Shown here: positions 34,090 through 43,084 of the stretch, in pieces
Layout: every line of letters starts with the position of its first letter
How positions within the stretch are numbered: the stretch's first letter is position 1
Origin: Flectonema sp. DT1601
Lineage: Eukaryota > Euglenozoa > Diplonemea > Diplonemida > Diplonemidae
DNA length: 64,000 nucleotides
NCBI GenBank assembly: GCA_964019425.1
Contig: OZ025780.1
Span: 1 to 64,000 of the forward strand
Direction: 5' to 3'
Position numbers and translations under genes: made by a program
The notes under the pieces: model-generated
Databases searched by the model: none
What the model saw: only the letters and a program-made list of their open reading frames with translations
Told to the model about the DNA's origin: nothing

Positions 34090-34156
34090 GCTGCACAGCT
34101 GAGTGGATACCTTAAATCTCTTCGGTAGCCGTGGCAAGGGTTCAATTCCCAGGCAC
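34090..34156 (+). repeat. Second tRNA-like module, unit 3
   Basis: Same as 20981-21047, with GCTGAG for GCCGAG in the A-box region. Confidence 0.6.
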
Positions 34157-34210
34157 ATTTTTTGTGTTTTTCAACCAGAAAAATTAGTAAGAAGAAAGTA
34201 GCAAGGAAAA

Positions 34211-34277
34211 GGGTACAAAATTGGACTTAACTTAACGCGAGCGAAGCGAGCGTAAAGTTAAGTTCAAATTTGTACCC
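34211..34277. repeat. Hairpin, unit 3
   Basis: Same inverted repeat as in units 1 and 2. Element 3 is inserted 17 bases past it. Confidence 0.85.
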
Positions 34278-34293
34278 TGGACGGGTACCTAGC

Positions 34294-34491
34294 TAGAATT
34301 CATTCAGGTAATTTTCCACCAAGCTTAGCACCGGAAAGAAATAATCAAAGGAATCAGACAGAAAAGTGTATGATTCCGAAGTTGGAAAAATGAACAAAAC
34401 AACAGACATTTTTTATATATTCTTTAGCCTTCTATTTTTTCAAAAAGAAATTCTTTATACAGCTCGATCACTTCTTTCTCTCACACTCACG
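34294..34491 (+). repeat. Left 198-bp terminal repeat of element 3
   Basis: Inverted match of 39181-39378. A further, direct copy lies at 39588-39765 in a coding-free relic. Confidence 0.88.
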
Positions 34492-35835
34492 CCACTTGTT
34501 GAGTTTACATTCCCTGCTGCCTTGAAGAATGTATGGGAGAAAAAGACAGGGAATCCGGTACCTACAGAGAGTGAAATGATTGATTTGGATACAGCAAAAG
34601 CAGATATCCCGTTTGAAGTGGACCTCAATCAGCTGAGGAATGATACATCGCTTAGGGAGATGGTAAGGGGGACACTTGCCATCTCTTTGGGGATGCCGCA
34701 AGGATCATTGGCGACGGTCCCAATAACACATGCAGTTGTGTTATTGGGTCTGCTGTCAAGGGTAAATCGAGGATTGGTAGCAGAAAAAGCCGCGAAGGTT
34801 GGAGAGCGGCTGTCAAGGGGGGAGAACCCCCGTCTCGTGTCGTATGATGACGCCAACGATGCGATGGGCAGTCTGCAGGAGGATGCAGCCTTACTGCGTC
34901 AACAGGCGCAGCAGGCATGTTCAGACAATGCCGAAGCAACGAGGGTGTTAGAAAGTCGGACAGAGGCAACCTTTTCTGGAGTGGGTCAGAGGTTTGAATC
35001 GGTTGCCAGGTACAGGGAAAACACGGCTGAAGAGATGGGGTCGATAAGGACGACCATCGAAGATTTTACAATGAGACAGCAGCAACAGCAACAACAAACC
35101 GAGACTGTAATGCAGTCGCTAATGGCGGAACTCGTTTCGCTAAAAACACGGGTAGAAAGACAAGAGACACGACCACAGCAACACGAAGCAGTGAAGATGC
35201 CGATGCCACCGCCACCACCGCCACTATCACATCAGCCACCGATGCCGATGCCACCGCCACTATCACATCAGCCACCAGTGGGGATGCCACCTCAGCCATT
35301 CCAGCCACCGGTGATACAACAGAATACTCAGCCTGAACCTGATCATGAAGAGCACCTAGAACTGATAACTGACCCGTCATGTGCAAAGGAGGTCAAGGCA
35401 TGGGAGGAAATCCTTGAAGCGAAGGAGGCGGCGACACTAGTGATGAAGCTTGATGGCCGATATGTTTCCGGTCTAAAATATGGTCTGGGAGGGGACTTAT
35501 TGGTTGAAAAATTTGAGAACCTCTCAAACTTCCTTTTTGGTATGGAAAGAGTGACAGGCTGGACGCAGGTTCCTCACTTGGTGAAGTTGGGGGATGATTT
35601 GTTGAGACAGTTAAGGTTTCAACACTTTTTCTGTACAGACGGTACAAAGCGGTCGGAGCTTCAGGAGCAACTACTGATAGCATCCGAAGATCCTGTAGAA
35701 AAGGCGAATGCCTTGATAGTAAAAAAGAAGAGAGCACGCCCACCAACCTTTGTAAAGAAACTGAATGTGGGTAACCGCTTTCAGTTCAGACCGAAGGGAA
35801 ACGCCGGGGGGGGCTCACGTCTACAGGCGAAGTGA
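34366..35835 (+). CDS. Gag-like protein of element 3
   Basis: The frame opens inside the terminal repeat, and the part with counterparts in elements 1 and 2 starts at EFTFPAALKNVWEKKTG (about 34500). Then come a helical region, a Gln-rich stretch near 35075-35100, a Pro/Met-rich linker at 35200-35310 and a C-terminal globular part with WEEILEAKEA and FGMERVTGWTQVPHLVKLG. The tail is basic with KKKRARPP and ends Gly-rich. A particle-protein role is inferred. Its stop overlaps the next open frame by four bases, so the two may be linked by reinitiation or shifting. Confidence 0.65.
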   Translation: MYDSEVGKMNKTTDIFYIFFSLLFFQKEILYTARSLLSLTLTPLVEFTFPAALKNVWEKKTGNPVPTESEMIDLDTAKADIPFEVDLNQLRNDTSLREMVRGTLAISLGMPQGSLATVPITHAVVLLGLLSRVNRGLVAEKAAKVGERLSRGENPRLVSYDDANDAMGSLQEDAALLRQQAQQACSDNAEATRVLESRTEATFSGVGQRFESVARYRENTAEEMGSIRTTIEDFTMRQQQQQQQTETVMQSLMAELVSLKTRVERQETRPQQHEAVKMPMPPPPPPLSHQPPMPMPPPLSHQPPVGMPPQPFQPPVIQQNTQPEPDHEEHLELITDPSCAKEVKAWEEILEAKEAATLVMKLDGRYVSGLKYGLGGDLLVEKFENLSNFLFGMERVTGWTQVPHLVKLGDDLLRQLRFQHFFCTDGTKRSELQEQLLIASEDPVEKANALIVKKKRARPPTFVKKLNVGNRFQFRPKGNAGGGSRLQAK

Positions 35836-35883
35836 ACCGCGGGAACCCCTTCTATCGCAAGTCAGCATGGAGCTGCAAGTTCG

Positions 35884-36640
35884 TCCAGCCTGGGACTGTA
35901 CAGGAACAAAAATCAATTGAAGGCCGATCTGTCGTTGAGAACGGTGTCCGACCTGGGACTGTACAGGAACGTAAAACTATTGCAAGTCGATCTGTCAGAG
36001 AGAACACCGTCCGACCTGGGACTGTACAGGAACGCAAATCAATTACAAATCGATCTGTCAGCGGGAACTCCGTCCAACCTGGGACTGTACAGGAACGCAA
36101 ATCAATTACAAGTCGATCTGTCAGTGGGAACTCCGTCCGACCTGGGACTGTACAGGAACGCAAATCAATTACAAGTCGATCTGTCAGTGGGAACTCCGTC
36201 CAACCTGGGACTGTACAGGAACGCAAATCAATTACAAGTCGATCTGTCAGTGGGAACTCCGTCCGACCTGGGACTGTACAGGAACGCAAATCAATTACAA
36301 GTCGATCTGTCAGTGGGAACTCCGTCCAACCTGGGACTGTACAGGAACGCAAATCAATTACAAGTCGATCTGTCAGTGGGAACTCCGTCCGACCTGGGAC
36401 TGTACAGGAACGCGAATCAATTACAAGTCGATCTGTCAGTGGGAACTCCGTCCAACCTGGGACTGTACAGGAACGCAAAAATATTACAAGCCGATTCCTC
36501 AAGGAGAACGGTGTCCAACCTGGGGCTGTGCAGGAACGCAAATCAATTGAAAGTCGATATGTCAACGAGAACTCCGTCCGACCTGGGACGGTACAGGAAC
36601 GCAATTCATCCTCGAGAAGATCCATCAACAACAAGACAAG
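35884..36640 (+). repeat. 63-bp minisatellite coding in two frames
   Basis: Twelve copies of a 63-bp unit built on CTGGGACTGTACAGGAACGC. As 63 is a multiple of three, copies can be gained or lost without shifting either the recombinase or the reverse transcriptase frame. They read as LSVGTPSDLGLYRNANQLQVD-type and GTVQERKSITSRSVSGNSV-type repeats respectively. Confidence 0.93.
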
Positions 36641-37626
36641 TATCCACATTGTACGGGAGCGAAGTTCAATTAGACCAGCACAATGTGGTGGGGAACATCA
36701 TTCTGCAGATGTTGTCGAAGGGGGACCAGAATGGAAGGGGGCACCCAGAGGACAAGATAACCGAGATCGAGGCAACCGAACGCTTGTCAGAGACAATGCA
36801 GGAGATGTGGGCAGGGAAGACCACATCAGGCAGAAGGAACCTTTGGAAGAGATTTCTGAAGTGGGGGCAGGAAAGGAATCTGCAAATCGACCACAGCTCG
36901 GGAGTTCTGTTTGTGATGGCTACAGGGGTGTCACCACAGGGCCTCCTGACATATACAAAGATGCTGTCCGCGGTGATGGGAAAAATGGGCATGCCAAACG
37001 GCCAATTGCTGAGCCTAGCTGCAGCTTTAAGGGCAGCAGGGGCAGCAATACCAACACAGCAGGCTGTACCGATGATCAAAAACGACCTGCTCGAGTGGGC
37101 AGCAGCACAGAAGGATTGCAGAACCTGGTTGGCAGTACTGGTAGCATGGAAGACTGCGTCCAGATGGGCCGAGGTAGCAGCACTGACACGCAGCCAGTTT
37201 ATACACGTGACCGAAGACGAGATCATAATAGATTGGTTTACCACCCCAAAAGGGAAGAGGGCGAACCCTTTCTCGCCAAGTCGATGGGCGGTGATTCAGG
37301 GATCACTGACGGAAGGAATCTTCGAGTTGTTGCAGGGAATGGGCCACTTCGAAAGTTTACACCCGTGGGACACATCAAGCCTGGTGAAAGAATTCAGAAA
37401 GGACCCCAGCATGAAGCAGTACACGGCACACTCCATAAAGAGAGGTGCGATCAGCCACTTGATGCAGGTCTTGGCAGAGGGTCATCCTATCCCAGAAGAG
37501 CTCATAAGCAGATTAGCAAAGCACAAAACAATATCACCTCTTTCGGACGTAACCCTGAGGTATGGAGGGGACCAAGTCGCAATGGCAAGGGCACTGAGGA
37601 CACAGATTGTTACCTCCCTCCTTTAG
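35917..37626 (+). CDS. Tyrosine recombinase of element 3
   Basis: A 569-codon open frame. The N-terminal 240 residues are 21-residue repeats from the minisatellite, a feature absent from element 1. The recombinase follows with LLTYTKMLSAVMGKMG, KTASRWAEV (first catalytic Arg, near residue 411), HSIKRGA near 504, SRLAKH near 531 and TLRYGG with the nucleophile Tyr near 547. The whole catalytic set is visible. It lies in a different phase from the surrounding reverse transcriptase frame. Where translation starts is unclear, as the first ATG is within the repeats. Confidence 0.85.
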   Translation: MKADLSLRTVSDLGLYRNVKLLQVDLSERTPSDLGLYRNANQLQIDLSAGTPSNLGLYRNANQLQVDLSVGTPSDLGLYRNANQLQVDLSVGTPSNLGLYRNANQLQVDLSVGTPSDLGLYRNANQLQVDLSVGTPSNLGLYRNANQLQVDLSVGTPSDLGLYRNANQLQVDLSVGTPSNLGLYRNAKILQADSSRRTVSNLGLCRNANQLKVDMSTRTPSDLGRYRNAIHPREDPSTTRQVSTLYGSEVQLDQHNVVGNIILQMLSKGDQNGRGHPEDKITEIEATERLSETMQEMWAGKTTSGRRNLWKRFLKWGQERNLQIDHSSGVLFVMATGVSPQGLLTYTKMLSAVMGKMGMPNGQLLSLAAALRAAGAAIPTQQAVPMIKNDLLEWAAAQKDCRTWLAVLVAWKTASRWAEVAALTRSQFIHVTEDEIIIDWFTTPKGKRANPFSPSRWAVIQGSLTEGIFELLQGMGHFESLHPWDTSSLVKEFRKDPSMKQYTAHSIKRGAISHLMQVLAEGHPIPEELISRLAKHKTISPLSDVTLRYGGDQVAMARALRTQIVTSLL

Positions 37627-38718
37627 AGAGAGATGTTATTAGAAAGATAGGAGCAGGTTTCACACATCGTTCCAAGAGCACCCGCATTCCCACTACTGCT
37701 GAGGAGATTGCCTCACCTCCCCATGTTGCCTCAACTGAAACTATGGATCTTGAGATGGTTCAAGACAGAATGCATCCAGCGATCTTGGAGAGGTTCAAGC
37801 ATGTCTTGTCTTTAACGTTCCCTGTATTAAAGGAGAGAATGAACCGAGTTAGAAGGAAGAAATCACGTTTCAGCTCGGAACACGCAGAAGAATTGGTAAA
37901 CTGTGGGATTGCGGTACCTGTTAGCACGGCCCCTTTGTCTGAGAACATACCTTTTACAGTGTATGAGGAGAGGGAGACTGGGAACAGGCAACGCTTCATT
38001 TTATGGACGCGAGAAGCAAATGAAAACCTGACAGATTTTGGATATGAGCCGAATGTCCCACTAAAACATATCTCATACTACTTGGATGCAGTTCGTTCTG
38101 AGGTGGCTTCATGCAGGGATTTCAAGACTGGTTTCTTTCAGATCCAAATACCAGAACAGTCACAGAAGTTCTTTACATTTTTCGATTCATCTGGAAGGAC
38201 CTTTGCTTTGACACGATTGCCAATGGGACATGTTTGTGCACCGGAAATCATGAACACCATTGCAGCAGTTGTGGCCGGTGATCCAATGTTTGTGAGGGAG
38301 GAGTTTGCTGAGAAACATGTTGGTATTCATTGGTGGATTGACAACATAAGGTTGTTTGGTAAGAAGGAAGATGTAGAGGCGGCGACAAGAAGAATGGATG
38401 GATTTGCTAAGGAAGCGAGAGTAACATGGAAGCCCAGTGACACAGTGAACTTGTCGCAGGATTATGAATTTCTGGGTGTTTCGTTCTCTCTCACTGTGAT
38501 GAGGTCGTTTCTTTAGGTTCTAAGATTAAGAGGAAGATTTCAACGTGTGTTCTATCAGGTTTGAGTGCATCACAGCTTGAATCGCTGGGGGGCCGCCTTC
38601 TACATGCGAGTGCCATCGTGGGGGTCTCACCTGGAAAGTATTGGTTTGCCCTGAAGTACATGCGCAGGATCACAAACCGCCTGAACTACGGCTCTATACA
38701 GGTGCAGATGGATATGGC

Positions 38719-39225
38719 AATTCTTTATTACAGCTCGATCACTTCTTTCTCTCACACTCACGTTTTCGAAGCCCACCCTCCTCACCCCTCCACCCCGTGG
38801 TGGAGCTGAGTCCAACGAAAACGGACTTCAGTTACCCCGCCGCAGCGAGCCACCTTGAACCAGGGTGTTCTTGCAATCGCGCGTTCTAGTGTAATCGCTT
38901 GTTATTGGTGTGTGTGTAGTTTTTTAAGTTTTATTATTTCGACAGGTGCAAAGCATGGAAGGACAATTACCTGGTAATTGTCCTTCCATGCTTTGCACCT
39001 GTCGAAATAATAAAACTTAAAAACTACACACACACCAATAACAAGCGATTACACTAGAACGCGCGATTGCAAGAACACCCTGGTTCAAGGTGGCTCGCTG
39101 CGGCGGGGTAACTGAAGTCCGTTTTCGTTGGACTCAGCTCCACCACGGGGTGGAGGGGTGAGGAGGGTGGGCTTCGAAAACGTGAGTGTGAGAGAAAGAA
39201 GTGATCGAGCTGTATAAAGAATTTC
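38719..39225. repeat. Large palindrome in the right end of element 3
   Basis: Two arms of about 250 bases meet at 38972 with essentially no loop (TTACC-T-GGTAA). The match is near perfect apart from one-base length differences. It places the family's end sequences back to back in opposite directions. It may be a real foldback end or an assembly artefact. Confidence 0.88.
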
Positions 39226-39378
39226 TTTTTGAAAAAATAGAAGGCTAAAGAATATATAAAAAATGTCTGTTGTTTTGTTCATTTTTCCAACTTCGGAATC
39301 ATACACTTTTCTGTCTGATTCCTTTGATTATTTCTTTCCGGTGCTAAGCTTGGTGGAAAATTACCTGAATGAATTCTA
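39181..39378 (-). repeat. Right 198-bp terminal repeat of element 3 (inverted)
   Basis: Inverted match of 34294-34491; composite unit 3 resumes immediately after it. Confidence 0.88.
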
Positions 39379-39488
39379 GGAATAAAAACAGACGTGACTT
39401 GGTTGTAAAAATAATGTTTGTTCAGAAAGCTTAAAAAAAAAAAGTTGTGTGCGAGCAACGCGAGCCTGGAAGGGGTATCTCTAGTGCG
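39379..39488. repeat. Composite repeat unit 3, right part
   Basis: The tail of unit 3 beyond element 3, from GGAATAAAAACAGACG to CTAGTGCGGG, the same as 21190-21296 and 27388-27495. Confidence 0.88.
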
Positions 39489-39513
39489 GGTTTGCGGGTT
39501 TGCAGGTTTGCGG
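39486..39513 (+). repeat. Short octamer tract
   Basis: Three to four TTTGCGGG units, one as TTTGCAGG. They abut the next relic. Confidence 0.85.
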
Positions 39514-39975
39514 TTGTTATTGGTGCGTGTGTAGTTTTTAAGTTTTATTATTTCGACAGGTGCAAAGCATGGAAGGACAATTACTAGAATTCATTCGGTA
39601 GGGTTAGGTAATTTTCCACCAAGGAATCAGACAGAAAAGCGTATGATTCCGAAGTTGGAAAAATGAACAAAACAACAGACATTTTTTATATATTCTTTAG
39701 CCTTCTATTTTTCAAAAGAAATTCTTTATACAGCTCGATCACTTCTTTCTCTCACACTCACGTTTTCGAAGCCCACCCACCCCTCCACCCCGTGGTGGAG
39801 CTGAGTCCAACGAAAACGGACTTCAGTTACCCCGCCGCAGAGCCACCTTGAACCAGGGTGTTCTTGCAATCGCGCGTTCTAGTGTAATCGCTTGTTATTG
39901 GTGCGTGTGTAGTTTTTAAGTTTTATTATTTTGACAGGTGCAAAGCATGGAAGTATAGGAAGGACAATTATCATA
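39514..39975 (+). mobile_element. Coding-free relic of the element 3 family
   Basis: Holds segment X (ending GGACAATTAC), then the terminal repeat Y beginning TAGAATTCATTC, then segment Z and X again. This is what the B1-A2-B2 end of a split-direct-repeat element would leave. It contains no coding part. It is more diverged than the arms of element 3 and so older. Confidence 0.75.
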
Positions 39976-40111
39976 TTCAGTGAACAGCGAAAAAAAAAAA
40001 ATTCTTTTACTGAATAGCGAAAATGGAATTATTGGACCCCCCAATAGCGAAAATCTCTAGATAAATTAAACACTGCCATTTGCAAGGTTCCCAAGGGTTT
40101 GCAGGTTTGCC
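39976..40111. repeat. Fragments: element 2-type end and octamer relic
   Basis: A short AT-rich stretch, then 40070-40092 matching the outer end of element 2, then degenerate octamers GGGTTTGCAGGTTTGC at 40094-40111. This marks an old insertion edge. Confidence 0.6.
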
Positions 40112-40235
40112 ACCTTGAACCTGAAAGGGTGTTCTTGCAAGTGCGTTCTAGTATAATCGCTTGTTTTTGGTGCATGTGTAGTTTTTAAGTTTTATTATTT
40201 CGACAGGTGCAAAGTATGGAAGGACAATTACTTCT
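40112..40235 (+). repeat. Old fragment of the element 3 family
   Basis: Matches the Z-X segments at 39843-39960 (CACCTTGAACC to GGACAATTAC) with many differences, hence older. Confidence 0.7.
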
Positions 40236-40239
40236 ATGG

Positions 40240-40286
40240 TTCAGGGTTTTGCCTTCCCAAAAGATAGTGGAAGGCAAAACCCTGGA
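40240..40286. repeat. Hairpin
   Basis: Stem of about 18 bases, TTCAGGGTTTTGCCTTCC with GGAAGGCAAAACCCTGGAA, and an 11-base loop. Function unknown. Confidence 0.8.
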
Positions 40287-40289
40287 ACA

Positions 40290-41334
40290 GAAGTACCACA
40301 TCAAGAAGATAAAAATGGGCAACTTGAGAAAGAGGAACCGAGAAGGAACGAAGGAGGGAGCAGTAGACACAAAATTTAATGTCTGTTGCAAAAAGCTTTG
40401 GCAGAAGATTATTGTTTTTAAGTTCACTTTGCGTTTTCTAAAAAAAACTGAATGAAACAGAGAAAATTAAAATTAACAGAGAGCAAGAACAACAGAAAAG
40501 ATTAAAGGCCAAAAAGCCTGATACAGGGAATAAAAACAGAGGTGACTTGGTCGTAAATAAGGTTGTTCAAAAAGATAAAAATGGGTAACATGAAATAAGC
40601 GGCTACCGTGGGCTTTTTTATAGTATTGGGGATTTTCTGGGTTCCAAGGAAAAAAACTTCTTATTTTGGATGTGTGAACCTGCACTTTTCGATACCCACT
40701 GACAGCTGTTTTTTTGTTTGGAGATCCAAAAAAGGAAAGGCCAAAAAGCCTAATACAGGGAATAAAAACAGAGGTGGCTTAGTTGTAAAATAAGGTTGTT
40801 CAGAAACATGGGAAACTTGAAATTAGCCAGCTTGCTATAACCTAGCCATCGTTTTCATTTTTGCATACTTAAGCAAAGGAATAAACAAGTTTAATTCAGA
40901 AAAACAAAAAATAAATAACTTTGAGCAAAGCGAGCCTGGAAGGGTAAGTATCTCTTGTGCAGGTTTGCAGGTTTGCGTGTTCTTTAACTCCCGTGGTGGT
41001 GGTGGTGCCGGTGTCCCAATCCTAAGACCAAACACACACTCGATCCAACTAACTTCATCCACTTGACAAGTTCCAACATCTATTATCTCTACCTGTGCTT
41101 GGAAAAATGAAAATACTTCGCATTGTCTTGTCCTCATGTTATTTATCAAAAAGCAAAAAAGAAAAAAGAAAAAGGGTTGTTGTAATCTCTCTTCAAATAA
41201 CTAGGAGTAGACAGTTGTAAAAATCTAAAGGCTGAATAACCAGCATTGCAAACGGTCTTTATTTAATCATGTTTCTTTCTAAGTGTTTAACAGCTCTGTA
41301 TGGTGATTTGGGATGGGTCTAAATGTCTATTTGT
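40290..41334. repeat. Degenerate composite-unit remnants, no gene
   Basis: Contains repeated GGGAATAAAAACAGAGGTGACTT (40527, 40757). ATAGTATTGGGGATTTTCTGG near 40620 resembles the unit head, and GCGAGCCTGGAAGGGTAAG-type tail at 40929 leads into TTTGCAGG relics at 40959-40976. These are an older generation of the same units. 40985-41334 is AT-rich with nothing recognisable apart from a short GGTGGT microsatellite. Confidence 0.6.
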
Positions 41335-41546
41335 TTAACCCTTTAAGCCCTGAGGGCCACTATAGTGGCCTTTCGCGTTTTTTTTTTTTTGACAAAGGGG
41401 AAAAATGTACCTTGTGAGTACAAGGGTGGAGCCAGAGCTGCCCAAAAACGACAAATTTTATGTGGGATCGTGCTGCAAAAATCACCAGCTTTTTCTGAGA
41501 AAAAGTTCATTTTTTTTTTTCTGCACTGGGAACAGTCTTAGCCAGG

Positions 41547-41837
41547 TTGCCCATGACTATCCCATGTTTTCAGCCAAAAATTAAAATCCCTAAAACTATT
41601 TCCATCGAAAATGATTCAGTAGGGTCACCTATCCCAGATTCGGGTGCTCCTGAGTCTTCTTCGAGCGATGAAAAGAGTACAATAGAGCCAAGCATTTCCC
41701 CTCTGAAATGGAGCAAGAAAATCACCAAGGTAAGACGACACACGTTTCGGCGGTCCTTGCAGGACATGTCAGACCTGAAATTGATGAAGGAACTGCAGAA
41801 ATTTGAACTTGTGTTCACCCCAAAGGTGATGAGATGA
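41547..41837 (+). pseudogene. piggyBac transposase, N-terminal fragment
   Basis: Ninety-six residues, Ser/Glu-rich (GAPESSSSDEKST) then basic (KWSKKITKVRRHTFRRS), as usual for the N-terminus of piggyBac transposases. The stretch 41838-42316, where the first catalytic Asp residues would be expected, is not recognisable in any frame that I read and has stops. Confidence 0.5.
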
Positions 41838-42316
41838 TTTCGCACTGCAGCAACAACTAGGCACTCAATCTTAACGTAGCTGAACTCAAACTCTCTTTAG
41901 GACTCAATATCCTCGTGGGTCTCTGTGATAAGCCAAATATCTCAGATTACCCTAAGATTACAGGAACGGTACATCAGACCCAGCGTACACACCCCACTTC
42001 GCTTCCTGAGATCGGTTCCTCTAAATTCGAACCAATCTAAAGTTTTACACTGTCACCAACCCCGTACCTACTGACAAGCTCTACAAAATCCGCAGCTTTT
42101 GGGAAACAATAGTTCCCAAATAGTCCGAGATCAATAAGGCGGAGGCGCAGGGACGGGTGGAGAAGTTCTCTGCCTCGTACTTTCAGTCCTAGCACAATGT
42201 GCATCACATAAATTCAGGGACAATCCAAAAGAAGTACATGTCTTCAGCACATTGCCTCTCGAGGAGAATTATGAGACAGCCACGTGATGGACTAAAATAA
42301 GGAAATCTATCAAAAA

Positions 42317-42864
42317 GTGACTATCGACTTACCGGTACAGATCCATCAGTACAACAAACTGATGGGTGGTGTTGACCTTGTAGACGGTATCAGGGGGAAG
42401 GCAAGAAGAACTCTGATGACAAAACGCTGGACCCTGAAAGTCTTTCACTACTTGTTAGAGATTTCTATCTTCAATGTTTTCACCCTCCAAAAGAAGTCTG
42501 AAAAAGACGTCGGGACATATGCTCAGTTCAAAAAGAGGCTATGTTCTCAACTTATTGATCACGGAACACACCAAACTCACACAAAATGTCACTACCTACG
42601 AAAATTTGATATTTTTGGGGACTGCAGTTCACGGATTTGTTCTCAAAAAAAGTAAGGTCATCGATTTCTTGTTCAAAAAGCGAGGTTTTCTTATGCATGG
42701 ATCCCTGCTTCGAACAATATCACGAAAATATTGACAAGTATTCAGCCCCTGTTTGCAACAACCATACCTTTGCTACACACAATCATATCCCACCGAAAAA
42801 CATGAAACGGAAGCACTCTACTCCTACAACATTGCCAAAATCAAAGCGAACTCAGGGGTCCTAA
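42317..42864 (+). pseudogene. piggyBac transposase, C-terminal fragment
   Basis: YNKLMGGVDLVDG is the conserved region around the last catalytic Asp of piggyBac transposases. KVFHYLLEISIFNVFTL matches the following conserved helix. A frame change near 42640 leads to LCMDPCFEQYHENI, the typical Cys-rich C-terminal end. The Cys-rich domain is only partly kept. The gene is dead by frameshift and loss of the middle. Confidence 0.85.
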
Positions 42865-43084
42865 GTAACAGTGTTTTTTTAGGCTGTTGTTGCATTTTCT
42901 CAAGTTATTTTGGCCCCCTTGCGGGCTGACCTCAGTTTTTTTTCAATGCGCGGGGGGGTGTCTTTCACCCTGTAATTTTTTTGTATTCTTCCCCACACCC
43001 CTTTTCCCCTTTGTCAAATTTTTCGATTTTTCTCAAAAACAGGGTTTTTGGCCTCTTATTAGAGGGTTAAAACAAAAAGGGTAC

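Larger units (their letters stand above)
27491..34293. repeat. Composite repeat unit 3, left part
   Basis: Starts after GCGGGTTTGCGGG with the same head as the other units. Both tandem arrays are greatly expanded. The unit is cut by element 3 at 34294 and resumes at 39379-39488 with the same tail (AATAAAAACAGACGTGACTTG to CTAGTGCGGG). A local duplication of the Pol III-proximal segment lies at 33600-33870. Confidence 0.85.
35832..38720 (+). pseudogene. Reverse transcriptase region of element 3 (broken)
   Basis: An open frame that starts without ATG and begins with a run of 21-residue repeats (GTVQERKSITSRSVSGNSV). It overlaps the recombinase gene and then shows reverse transcriptase: DFKTGFFQIQIPE near residue 762, RLPMGHVCAPEIMN near 795 and WWIDNIRLFG near 834. 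The thumb-like GGRLLHAS and PGKYWFALK segment is recognisable up to 38720. RNase H is absent, so the element cannot be complete. Confidence 0.8.
34294..39378 (+). mobile_element. Element 3: DIRS-order tyrosine-recombinase retrotransposon, broken
   Basis: A 5.1-kb element on the plus strand with gag-like, tyrosine recombinase and reverse transcriptase parts. Its edges are set by the composite unit it interrupts: units 1 and 2 read across the site without it. The two edges are a 198-bp inverted pair (34294-34491 and 39181-39378) starting TAGAATTCATTCAGG. No clear target duplication is seen. The coding part is broken at two or more places and the RNase H end is lost. The lineage is different from elements 1 and 2. 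Confidence 0.85.
41339..43066 (+). mobile_element. piggyBac transposon relic
   Basis: Flanked by TTAA at 41335-41338 and 43067-43070, the target site of this superfamily. The ends read CCCTTTAAGCCC and, inverted, CCCTCTAATAAG. A subterminal inverted pair, GACAAAGGGGAAAA (about 41391) with TTTTCCCCTTTGTC (about 43003), supports the borders. The body keeps the start and the end of a transposase but no intact gene, so it is non-autonomous. Confidence 0.88.
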
